This document shows positions 38,605 to 50,000 of a DNA stretch of 64,000 nucleotides, one piece after another. The notes under the pieces are model-generated. The model was not told the origin of the DNA, made no database searches, and saw nothing but the letters and a program-made list of their open reading frames with translations. Position numbers and translations under genes: made by a program. Position 1 is the first letter of the stretch, and each line of letters begins with the position of its first letter. The DNA is from Paramacrobiotus metropolitanus (lineage: Eukaryota > Tardigrada > Eutardigrada > Parachela > Macrobiotidae), in the NCBI RefSeq assembly GCF_019649055.1, contig NW_026570246.1:744001-808000 (forward strand), written 5' to 3'.

Positions 38605-41282
38605 ATGTTACGTTGGATGCGAAACGATGGAGGGAAGGGTAAGGAACCCGAAGTGTTCTCGACGGTAGTGGACGGCCTGAAGAAACTGTACCGTCAGAAC
38701 ATCCTCCCCTTGGAAGAACATTATCGCTTCCATGACTTCCACAGTCCGCAGCTCGATGACCCGGACTTCGATGCCAAGCCCATGATTTTGTTGGTGGGAC
38801 AGTATTCAACCGGAAAAACAACTTTTATCCGTTATTTGATTGAACAAGATTTTCCGGGAATGCGTATTGGTCCCGAACCGACAACAGATGGATTTATTGC
38901 CATCATGAACGGCGATCAGGACGGAGTCATACCAGGCAATGCGCTGGTTGTCGATCCTAAACGACAGTTTAGAAAACTCAGTAAATTTGGCAACAACTTC
39001 CTCAATCGATTTCAGTGCTCTTTGGTGAATAGTCCAGTGCTGGAAAGTGTGACGTTCGTGGATACTCCTGGTACGTTGTGGTAGTCGCGTAAAATTCTGG
39101 AAAGGTGTACTCGTAATAAAGCAGGAAGAGTGCAAATTAGGGATCATCAGATGTTACGTTATCCCCATTCCCCAGAATATAGGTCGATGGCATAAAATTA
39201 GATCTTGTTTTATTTCTTGTTGTTTTGTCGTACTGCATATTTCGCTGGCTGCTGTATTACCTGGTAACAGTGATAAGTGATGGTGAATTTTGTTTTTACG
39301 TTTTGGTTGGCTTCTGTAAAGTGTAAACGTTTTAAAAATTACCAGAATTATTTATATTATGGTTTCTGCGAATTTATTTTGGTTAATTGTGGAATTTTTG
39401 GCTATGACAGTAGTGATGGGTTCCGTTCTATTGGTAATAAAATTGTAGACCGCACAGTACACGAGTTTTTCCTCTGCTACTGAGCTACTCTCTGAATTGC
39501 TCATGTGTGAACTGTGAAGTATCTGTTGTGAATAACATATTCGCCCGAGGCGCTATTGTGAGTTCATAAAAGAATCTTGGCGTTCTGTTTCCGTTCCAGG
39601 GACATAGTTTTAGTAACAGATTCGCAATCTGAGTATTACTGAGTAGACATCCACTATCCGCTGTGTTCCGAGTTGTACATGTCGCATATGTTGTCTAACT
39701 TTTTATGATCCCTCTTTATTTCCGCAGGTATTTTGAGTGGCGAGAAACAGCGCATTGATCGCGGCTATGAATTCACCGGTGTACTGGAGTGGTTTGCTGA
39801 GCGCGTGGACCGAATAATACTCTTATTTGATGCCCACAAACTGGATATCAGCGATGAATTCCGTCGCGCTATCGAAGCATTACGTGGCCATGATGATAAA
39901 ATACGGATTGTACTGAACAAAGCCGATATGGTTGATCATCAGCAGTTAATGCGAGTGTATGGAGCGCTGATGTGGTCATTGGGAAAAGTGCTTAACACAC
40001 CGGAAGTGGCGCGAGTGTACATTGGTTCGTTTTGGGATCATCCGCTACACAATGACTCTAATCGGCGCCTTTTTGAAGCGGAGGAGGTTGACTTGTTCCG
40101 AGATATTCAGAGTCTACCAAGAAATGCCGCTTTGAGAAAACTGAATGATTTGATAAAACGGGCACGCCTTGCAAAGGTTCGTAGATACCGTATGATTGGG
40201 GTTGTTCTGCTGATTGTAAGTAAGAAATAGTCTGTGTGGAATTTTATCTTACACAGTCTATTGTACTAAGCACATAATTCTACTGATTTCTACACAAGAG
40301 TTGTGCTTGCAATAAGGGTTAGAGTATTGTTGGTAACCTAGTGGACTTTGTACTTTACCTTAACGTAAGTAATTGTCAATTCAAAAAGTGCTTTATTCAA
40401 TTTTGTTCCAGTATTATTTTGTTGCTGTTTTTATGTTGTCGGCTTCACTTTGCTTAGCTGTGCGTTTGTACACGCAGTGGGTACCTTGGCGCTCAGTTTT
40501 CAAGAGTACACGATGTGGACAATACAGAAACGTAAAACTAACGCGAAGAAAATGTTTGCTTGCAGGTGCATGCCTACATCATCAGCGCGCTGCGCAAAGA
40601 AATGCCAGCGGTTTTCGGCAAAGACAGCAAAAAGAAAGAACTCATTGACAATTTGGCTCAAGTTTACACCCAAATTCACAAAGAGCACAACATTTCCCCG
40701 GGTGATTTCCCTAATCTGCAGAAAATGCAGGAAGCTCTTCGTGATCAGGACTTCACAAAGTTTCACCAGTTAAATCCCAAGCTAATTCGCAATGTTGACC
40801 GAATGCTGGCTGAGGAGATATCCGGTCTGATGAACATGATCAGTCTGGAAGAATCCCGTCAGCCGACAGAACCAGCCGTCAAGGGAGGTGCCTTTGATGG
40901 ACTGACGAAATCTCCATTCGGAGTGGGCTACGGTGAGGGAGCGAACGCCGGTCAGGATGCACCGGAATGGATTGTCAACAAAGACAAGTACAAATATGAC
41001 GAAGTGTTCTATATGCTCAATCCGGTTGATGGGAAAATTACGGGAGCTGCGGCCAAGGGTGAAATGATTAAGTCCAAGCTCCCTAACTCCGTATTAGGCA
41101 AGATATGGAAGTTGTCGGATGTGGATAAAGATGGAATGCTGGACATTGAAGAGTGGGCGCTGGCTAATCATTTAATCCGTATCAAACTGGAAGGAAATGA
41201 GCTTCCTGCAGAACTTCCGGCACATCTTATTCCACCGTCCAAGTCAGGAATCTATCCGCGTCTTGGGAATGGAGAAGCTTAA
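38605..41282 (+). CDS. EHD1: EH-domain-containing ATPase (EHD1/Past1-like)
   Basis: Three exons, 38605-39070, 39728-40176 and 40566-41282, give 543 aa (human EHD1 is 534). EHD proteins are dynamin-like ATPases that tubulate endosomal membranes and drive receptor recycling. Visible features: the N-terminal segment, the P-loop GQYSTGKT (65-72), PEPTTDGF, switch DTPG (153-156), NKAD (219-222), the helical membrane-binding region, and a C-terminal EH domain beginning near DAPEWIV with the EF-hand loop [13 protein letters not shown]. The EH domain binds NPF motifs. Both introns are phase 0/1 and in frame. The gene converges on EIF1AD 500 bases downstream. Confidence 0.95.
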
Positions 41283-41788
41283 CGTGTGGGGCTTACACGA
41301 GAATTTTTATATTTTTTTTCGGTTTTTCCTGTCACAGTAAACTATTGCTTGTTTTGATTTTCCTTTTAAACTACCATTTCTCCGCTTACAGATGTCTGTC
41401 TGTTGTTTAATACCTTGTTTGATTTATTTCGTACCAGTTCGCCAAAAATAATTTAATTATTTATGTTCACAAAATGCGGAAGAACCCACTTGTCAAAAAG
41501 TAAGAAAAACAACCTTGATATGGATGCACTATTGATTGCAGTATCTATAGTTGCATATCACAGCGGAAAACCAGAAGGGAAAATTCCTGCATTCCTTCCA
41601 TTGTGACATTTGTGAGTTAGTATTACGTGAGCCATTGAATGTCACAGCTGTTAAGTACTGCTGAAAAGGAATGCACATGCATCTAAGTATTCGGCTTACA
41701 GGTGTACTGCTGAGTCTGCTGGTATGGTTGACATCCCAGGAAGAAGTAGGAAACAATCCAATTTACATGCCCCGTACAAGTACAACCA
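41283..41788. other. Convergent 3' regions of EHD and EIF1AD
   Basis: About 500 bases, no open frame of note; it should hold both 3' UTRs. Confidence 0.5.
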
Positions 41789-42743
41789 TCAGTCGCTTTC
41801 TTCCGACGTATCCTCTTTGTCAGAATCGTAGGAATGCAGGGGTCTTCTATTCATATTAGGCGACAAATCCGACATGTCACTTCCATCATCATCCGGACTG
41901 TCTTCGGCAGCCGGGGAAGGATCAACGCGATCAGCTTCGGGACTGTTTTTCACGGGTTGCTCAAACGCGGACGGCCTAAAGCGTTTAACCACAGTTACCA
42001 TTTCACGATCAATTCCAACGGAGTCAAATAACAACAACAAATAACAATTTTCCTCGAACATGAGCTTTATCAAAAACGCTAGTGTCATATCCGATTAATC
42101 CATAATGAGAACGATTCTACTATCATGACCAGCGTTTATAATTTATATTAATCTCGTGAATGCCCAGGAACAGTATTGGGCATTTACCAGCATCCGTTCG
42201 CTTTAATATGACACAGCTGCTCCTTGGTCCGTAATATGTTTATAATTTCAGCTTTAACGCGATCGCCCTCTGCAATCGGTTCCACAAGTACAAAATCGCC
42301 TGTTTAAAAAACAACCAACTGTATGAGTTATCATTACGTGAACACCGCTCCATCAGAAATTTTCGCAACTTCGCTACCAAAAAATTTCACTGAAACGACT
42401 ATTAACATTTCACACAAACCTCGTTTAATCCATATGTTTTTCCGGAATTTCGTTGGCATGCTGGCTAAAAATCGTTCTCCAGCAGCATTCTGAATTTCGT
42501 GCAGATTGTTTCCGCGAGAACCTATCACCTGATGAAGAGAATCACCGATCACAAAAGCGCACAAAAATAAATAAAAATAACCCGACAACTCTCGTTTTGG
42601 TACAAAGATCCCACTGAATTAAAGCTGGGTAACACAACTTAATCAATCACCTGAACGATTTCCTGCTGCTTCGTTGCATCGGGTAGAACGAGTTCTCCCA
42701 AGAACTCCTGGGCTACCAATTTTCGTTTGGTTGAGGCCGACAT
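41789..42743 (-). CDS. EIF1AD: Eukaryotic translation initiation factor 1A domain protein (EIF1AD, haponin)
   Basis: Four exons, 42651-42743, 42420-42528, 42188-42299 and 41789-41975, give 166 aa, almost exactly the human length (165). The S1-like OB fold of eIF1A is seen as [49 protein letters not shown]. It begins MSASTKRK, as in the family, and ends in a Ser/Asp/Glu-rich tail with [10 protein letters not shown], the counterpart of NRRQYHES. Vertebrate EIF1AD is nuclear and has been linked to stress-induced cell death and late 40S maturation. The acidic tail and the basic start are typical. Confidence 0.94.
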
Positions 42744-43533
42744 TATCGGAGCGCTGACTGATCGCAGGATTAGTGCAGCCTCACAACAATAAAACAACAA
42801 GAAAAGTTCCCGATTGGAGTTGTTAAATCGTCCGTACTTGCGAAACACTTAACACGGACATCAAGGAGAGATCTGGGACTTTTACTTTTATTGCCAAAAT
42901 TTAAAGACCCATTGTTCTGGGCGAGCCTTTTTAGGGCCTAAGCTTGCACGACTCATCAGAAAATTCGGCCCGGATGAATTGAACAAAATGTAAATCGCTT
43001 GCATTTTCGTTAGCATTTTGCTCACTGTACGAGTGCACAATAATGATGCGAATGCGAAAACTCAGGGCGTGCTGCTGGCGATAAATGTTTTTGATGCTGT
43101 CGGCGAAAATTAAAAATTCATGACGTCACTGAACGATTGTGATTGGCTAGCCTTTTTCGTCCCGTTTGGAATCTTGCCGTGCTCGGCAGCATGGCTCTGG
43201 CAGGCAGCTTGTGATGTTGCCAAATCTTTAAATTTGGCAACATCGTTTTTAAAGTATGAGAGCTGGGGGTTGTTGCCGAATATGTCCGAAATTCAGATTA
43301 TGTTTGTGTCATTGCTCAGCTACCTTCGTCTTGCAGTTACGAATATCGCCGTTTGAATTTACAACTTTACCGTGCAGATTCCTTTTGCTGTTCTCGTACG
43401 CACATGTCTTTTTTTAAGTAGAATTTCCTGCTTTTACAAAATTGAAGCTGCTTTGGACAAGCTGGGCGGATACTGAATTAACGCTGCAACTTGAAACTTG
43501 CCGCAGACAGCAGCTTGTTTTCGCATTCCCGTC
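42744..43533. other. Upstream region of EIF1AD with one small hairpin
   Basis: Apart from the EIF1AD promoter this region holds a perfect inverted repeat, arms GATGTTGCCAAAT (43213-43225) and ATTTGGCAACATC (43232-43244) around six bases. The open frame at 43120-43356 (+) is hydrophobic but unrecognised and probably chance. Confidence 0.45.
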
Positions 43534-44095
43534 AATATTGTGCAGAAGTGAGAAGTGGCGTCTTACTTGATTTTATTCGTGATTTTACAGCCATTGCACC
43601 ATCTGTGGACCCTCCAGTTGTTAAGTGACAACGTAACAGGAGCACGCGTGCGGTGGCCCATGCCACTGGCTGCTTTAACGTAAATCTTTGAAAATTCATA
43701 ACTTTGTTCATTCCTGCTTTAAATTTTTATGTATAGTCTTGAAAAATGCAGAATAATACACAGTATTAGACAAAATAATTTTTTTTATGTTTTTCTTTCA
43801 GGGTTATGCACTGCTAGCCTGTACGGCTAGCATAGCCGCCTATGGAGGATTTGTCATAGGCGGCTATGTTAGCTTCCTGAGGGCTCCTAGTGCGTTACCT
43901 GAAGAAAACAGAGAAGCATTTATTTTGTCATAATGTCACATTTCACCATATAAAATTTAATGCGAGTGAACAAAGTTATAACTTCAGATGGTCCACTGTG
44001 GCATGAACTACGCATGTATCACTCTGAGATCTTCAGATGATCAATAATAAATAACAAATCAAATAAATAAACGCCACTTCTGCACAATATTATTG
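43534..44095. mobile_element. Foldback (MITE-like) element 1
   Basis: The ends TGTGCAGAAG...TGGCG (left) and CGCCACTTCTGCACA (right) are inverted copies, as are the internal segments at 43698-43735 and 43952-43981 (ATAACTTTGTTCA / TGAACAAAGTTAT). The centre is a strong hairpin: a 19-base arm at 43826-43844 and its complement at 43855-43873 with one mismatch. No coding capacity. Confidence 0.7.
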
Positions 44096-44121
44096 TGCAC
44101 TCACTGTACAAAGTACAAAAA

Positions 44122-44296
44122 CTTAGGCCTCGTCCCGAATTCGAAGCGAATCTTGTTGCGATACAGCAACTCCACCTCGCGAGGTGGCTTCGCGTACCGT
44201 ATCTGTAGGCGTGGCCACTGCATACAGCCACCTCGTGCGGTTGAGCAACGGTACCAAAGCTAGATTCGCTTCGAATTGGAGACGCACCCTTAGGCT
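44122..44296. mobile_element. Short terminal-inverted-repeat element 2
   Basis: GAATTCGAAGCGAATCT at 44137-44153 is mirrored by AGATTCGCTTCGAATT at 44262-44277, with outer CTTAGGC / GCCTAAG-like ends. A perfect 16-base palindrome (CCACCTCGCGAGGTGG) lies at 44172-44187. About 175 bases, non-coding. Confidence 0.65.
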
Positions 44297-44540
44297 TAGG
44301 CTGCTAAGCTAACAGCTGGAGCTGCTTGTCTGTTCTGCTTTTTCACAGAAACGTTTTGAGTTGACAGTTTGCTAATGGAAAAGTTCTAGTATATAAAACA
44401 TAAAAAACATACTTACAGTTTACAGTATACATTGCGTTTATTTTACATCTGCGATATTGTACACAGTACAACGAAATTTTGATTTCGACGTTGAAGTTTG
44501 CTTACCTGGAATGTTTTTGCTTTTCTTAGTTCAATATTTA

Positions 44541-45238
44541 TGGCGTACCAAACGACTCACACCCGTAGTACTTACAACGTAAAACTTAAACCGTAAAACT
44601 TAACTTAAAACGCAAAACTTAAAACCCAAAACCATAAAACTTGAAACGTGAAACTCAGAATTGTCACGTCTTCATAAAGTCATTTATTCACTCAGCTCTT
44701 CACAGTCATACTGGCAGCTTATTATGCTGCTTCTGTTCACATTAATATACGTGAAACTTGAAACGTAAACTTGAAACTCAAAACCGTAAACTTCAAAACT
44801 TAAAACGTAAAACTTAAATCTGTAAATTTTGAACTGTAAACCATGAAACGTACTTCGCCTTTTCACTTTTCGAAATTCATTTCCACAATACCAATTCCAT
44901 TTATTTTGTTGGAATCCTACGTAATTATTGGAATTCGGCCTTGATTTTGGAATTTTCGTTTTGCGTGCTGGAATTTTCATTAGATTTAATGGAAATTGCA
45001 CCTAACTGAAATTTAATACTGGAGCAAACTTCCAATAATTTCATGGATTCCATTGAATACAATCGAATCGGCATGCGGAAATGGAATTCTGAAAAGTGTC
45101 CACGAAAACCACGATTTCACATTTCATGGTTTACAGTTCAATGATTTAGATTTAAGTTTTACGGTTTTTAGTTTTGCCTTTTAAGTTTTACGTTTCGCGA
45201 CTTTTAAGTTCTACGGGTGTGAATCGCTTGGTACGCCA
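44541..45238. mobile_element. Foldback element 3 with (GTAAAACTTAAA)-rich arms
   Basis: The ends TGGCGTACCAAACGACTCAC (left) and GTGAATCGCTTGGTACGCCA (right) are inverted copies, flanked by TA on both sides as expected for a TA target duplication. Both arms continue into a degenerate array of ACGTAAAACTTAAA-like units, again in opposite orientation, and an inner pair (ACTGTAAACCATGAAA / TTTCATGGTTTACAGT). About 700 bases, no open frame. Confidence 0.8.
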
Positions 45239-46443
45239 TAAATGTTATGCTTTCGAAAGACGGCAGTGGAAAGGGTGTGGCATTAGTGGCGGCCGTTGCT
45301 GCGCATCTGCCATCCTGATTTCGGCCTGATTAGTGGCATTAAACTGTTAATTTTAATTTGATGATATATTCCCGTGTGCTGCAACTGGATGATTGATGGA
45401 TGGATGGGCTTTGTATCGCAGAAGGAGTTGTATATATTTTTCTTCTTCATTAATCCTGGTTCATCGCGGACCTGGGGAATGCCGTGGCGCCTTCATATAC
45501 AGAGCAGAAGCACTGTTGTAGCGGTTTTTGTTTATTCTTCACCGTGAATCTCGCCGATTAACCCACCCTGGAATCCTGGCGGTTTTTTCCTGCACACACA
45601 GTTTTGAATATTTTCACGTCGAAAGCGAGAAGAATGGAAAGCTTGCTCAAAGAGCCCCTTTACTGCCCTTTGGCGCAGTTGGATAATTTACTTAATATTG
45701 AATTGTTCAGCTTTGTACAGGACATGCATGGGTTCTGTGTATTGGTTGTGCACAGATTTTTTGTCTGATTTTGGTTTCACATTGCATGAAGCTTCGTTAG
45801 AAAATGCACGTTGGCGTGCATTTTGGCAGACCGGAGCGTTGCTAGGGCATCAGACTTTGCGGCAACTGAGTTTTATTTCGTTCCAGCATAATGCTTAAAA
45901 TCCCACTCAAAAAACTATAAAATGGAATGTGCTCAAATCAGGAGAAAAAGCAATACAGTACTACGAGCAATGCTCAATGCAGCAGCTGACATTCAAGCTG
46001 TAACTGTACTCTTCCACAACGAGATCGATCGCCTTGGAGAAAAACTCGCCGCGTCCAAAACAACAATTTTACAGATGTGCCGTATGTTCCACAATCATGA
46101 AGGGTTATCACTCAAAAACTGAGAACGTTACAGGCGATAAAATAAAAACCGATAAATTGGTTTACTGCTCCAGCATGCAAAAAACGTACATCAAAAACGA
46201 CGAAGCCGCACACCACTCACGAACCTTCCACCCTCATCCCATGAACATAATAACATAAATAAAGGCCGCAGAAAACATCCAGGAAATCCCAATCAATCCA
46301 GTGATACGCAGGTAATCAAGGTCAAACTAGAGAAGAAAAAACAGTCAAGGTAAGCAAAGTTGATAATCAAAATTACTGTCAAGGGAAATTAAAATAAATA
46401 CAATGTCTACTGAAAAATGCAAAAGTTTTTACTACAATTAATG
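45239..46443. other. Non-coding spacer between foldback elements
   Basis: About 1.2 kb with no recognised gene. The open frames at 45698-45898, 45922-46122 and 46034-46258 (+) are short and unrecognised. Confidence 0.4.
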
Positions 46444-47001
46444 TACTGTATCCGCTCGCACATCTTGAACCACAGAGTCCGTGTACGGGAAAAACACGCA
46501 TTCAATATACACACTCTAACCGGGCAAAATGCACGACTACGAAATATTCCTCATTTGGTTTCAAGATGAACAGTTCTTCTTGTGAATTTTTGTTTATTAA
46601 ATCAAGTCTTTTCATTTAAATGGCAATTCACTCTGGAAAAAAAAGGTTCTGTAGCTGAAAGCTCGCATTGTTCGGTGGTTCATCGCCATCAAGAATGTTG
46701 ACGCGGAACGTACCCCTCCCCCTCCAGGGGCACCCCAAAAACCACAACAAAATCCGTTTGTAACTCGTGCTTACGCCAAAGCTGTATGTTAATGGCTGCT
46801 TTCGAGCCTAAACATGATAAAAATTGTTAGAGCTCTAATTTTTTTCATTATTCAAGAAGTTCTCCAGTCCAGATGTTGTAAGACATCAGAAATTTATCAA
46901 ATCGCGAATCGCGCGTTTGGCCCGGTTAGAGTGTGTATATTGAATGCGCGTTTTTCCCGTACACACACTCTGTGGTCCAAGATGTGCGAGCGAATACAGT
47001 A
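46444..47001. mobile_element. Foldback element 4
   Basis: An arm of about 85 bases at 46444-46530 (TACTGTATCCGCTCGCAC ... ACACACTCTAACCGGGC) returns as a near-identical reverse complement at 46918-47001 (GCCCGGTTAGAGTGTGT ... GTGCGAGCGAATACAGTA), with about 385 bases between. The ends start and finish in TA. It lies just downstream of the stop codon of the tail-anchored gene. Confidence 0.8.
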
Positions 47002-47032
47002 AGCTTATCCGATCCGATGTATGTACTGTACT

Positions 47033-50000
47033 TTATTGGTTGCGCTTCCACAAGAAGAATCCAACCACAAATCCCACTACTCCGCCGATGAGCAACGCCA
47101 CCGGGGGACTGCTGGAGCTGTCCGCAAAGCAAGAACATAGTTATTGTAGTTCTACGTACCATGGCACATTGGGGAGACTCCAAATTCAAAACAAATTATC
47201 TTTTATAAAAAATTAAATGATTACACGATACAGCACTAACCAGCAAAGTCGAAATCAGCGCATATTCACCAAAATATGAGAGTTACATCATCTAGCAGAA
47301 TAAAACGTGCAGTATTTTAATAAATTTCTTATTATCCGAAAAGTATTACTATTTTTGTGTATTAACCATCTAAGAAGTATGGGAGAACGTTCAGTGACAT
47401 CTAAGCGCGCACATCAAAGATGCCGCCCACACGCACCTGACCATGAGATACCGGTCTCCACTCCGATCGAGAGCTCTGGCCTGCCTGTACGGCAGCTGCG
47501 TTAGCGATAAAAGGATAATTCTTATTAGCTTCAATTTCGTTTTACACAGGGCGCCGACACATTACGATTATTTTCATGATTTTTAAATCTAAAATTCTTT
47601 CAACAGTTTTTTTTTTGGCTCGTAGAACTATAAACAAAAATTACGCCGTTCAATGCTCGGAAGATACAGCTGACTTCACTTCAGCTCACACTGAATCCGT
47701 ATATAATCTGCCAACTGATAAGTCCATAACCATGAGATGCAGCATATCCGCGATCCAAATTAGAGGAGATCCGTATCGCAGGTGTGCACTGTGCGATGGG
47801 CGGCATCGTCAATGTGCGCGCGCAGACGTCACCGAACGTTCTCCCATACTTTAGACGATTATTAATTTACTTTAGACGATTTTTATTACACAAATACAGT
47901 GAAACTTACCGGAAAATAAAATATCTATTAAAATACTGCACATTTTTTTCTACTTACTGATGTAAATCTCATATCTTGGTACATGTGCGCTGATTTCGAC
48001 TTCAGTGGTAAGCATACTGTCTCAGTACACACTACACAGTATTTTTCCAACTGGCCTAACAATTTACAACATAAAATTTTAGAAAAGCTCGCCGAGTTTC
48101 GGTATCATTTTCAGGATTGCACTTCTTGATTCAACAATACTCGGTATCTACGGTTCAAAAATACGCGAAAACTTTCATAAAAATTAAACACTGTCCAATT
48201 ATGTTGTTTAATCGTAACTAGACATGATACTGTTATCGAGCTATTGAAATAAATGCACTGAACCATTAAAACACTGTCCACATTTATATATATATATTAT
48301 GTACATATACCACTCCCGATGAAGATACGTACTATTTACTTATCCCCAGTGCATAGTGCATACTATTTATGAAACAAAACACGAAATTTTGCGGAGGGGA
48401 AAGCGAGCACTGGTTATCAAGCCGTTTTTGGATTTTACTAATGAAGTAAAAAGCAAGTAAGGCGCCAGACGGAAACGTTAGCAGCAGCAGAAGGGCTGCC
48501 GCAGTCTGAAAGTAAAAAGTAGTTCAAAGGACGTACCGAAAGTAAGTTTCCCTGTTTTGTATCTCCCAGCATAATGTCTTAGCTTTTACTATCCATACAA
48601 ATATAAATGTCCTTCACTAAGGAACCAAAGTAAAATACTGTATACCTTAGTCTAAAAACTACCGCAGGGAGAAGAATGCCAAAAAAACCCATCAACCACT
48701 TTTCCACGGATTTTACCTTGAGAGTTTTTGTAATTTTTCTCAGACATGTTGTTACCGTTTTCTAACGTACAAAGCGTCTAACAGTTAAGCATTCTCTCTT
48801 CTAATCTCGATTAATAAACAACAGAAACTGTTCATAGTGTTTTCTGGGAAACAAAGCTATCGCTGGCTAGGTGCAAAAACCACAAAGCTGCCCTACTTTC
48901 ACACGGCAAAAATTCAAACTTTCATGAAAGAAGTTATTGTTCCCGGTGTAGCGTGAAGCCCGTTGGTATCTCAGATGCGCATAACTAGCCATAAAATGTT
49001 CTTTTCATTGATGCAAAGAATCGAGCAGGTTGATTAAGAAGGGAATTTTTTCCAAACACCTGAATTTCCAAGATGGTCTGCCACCACAGAAATATTAAGC
49101 ACACTATTTGCTATTAACCCTTAATTTATTGTCGCAAATTGGACTGCGGTGGAAGTGACACAAGAATGAATAAGGAAAAACCGAAGAAGTGATACAATCG
49201 ATTCTATTTGTCCTTTCTTTCTTTTTTCATCAAACTATTTGATTCTAATTTTCCTGGGTAGTTTACACAACTGCTTATGTAACAAAAATCTATTAGTTGC
49301 GTCTTACTTCAGATGGCACGAAGGCAAAACAGGGAATCTTACTTTTGGTACGTTCTTTGTAAAAAGAACTGTAGTTGAAATGCGAATAGTTTAATTAGTA
49401 ATTCCATCGTTCACTAAGACTAAGTATTTGTTCGCAACAGTTACATTTCCTTTCTTTGCTTACTTTCTGTCCCGCATGGCGGCGCGCAGTTCTGTCAGCT
49501 CTTCCTCCGTGGCCAATCGACGAGCGCGCTCTTCCGCCGCCAAACGTTCCGCATCCATCCGACCGCTACGCTCTTCCCCAGCCGAACGCTCCGCCTCCAC
49601 CCGACCTTCTTCTTCGAAGGAGGCGCGCTGCTCCGCATCGTAAACCCGGTCTTCTATTTGCTCCAGTTGTTTCCTCAGTTCCCCCCGACGAGTTTCGGAC
49701 GTCGCCAACGCCACATTCAGGGCGAAAAACGCCTGTTCCCCGTTGGCTAGGAGGTGCTGCAGGTGGGGGACATCGGCTTGCAGGTTAACCGGAGCGGGGG
49801 CCGCATTCCCCAAATCTGAAAAGTAGCATTGTTTTATTAGTAATAACAATCCATGTTAACTGACCATAGCCAGGTTGTACAGAGAACGCTCCAAAAGTAA
49901 ATTTTCCTACTTTGTGTCTCCCTGCTTGAACGCTTTTAGTGCTTATGAACTATATTTTTAGAAACGTCTTTCATTAACGTACAGGAGTAAAATATAACTT

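Noticed and set aside
43120-43356. Hydrophobic 78-codon + strand frame
   Set aside because: Contains a perfect inverted repeat, lacks recognisable motifs and splice partners; probably chance.
49428-49788. Two + strand frames rich in Arg/Ser/Pro
   Set aside because: They mirror the Arg/Glu/Ala coiled-coil exon on the - strand, which has matching splice sites.
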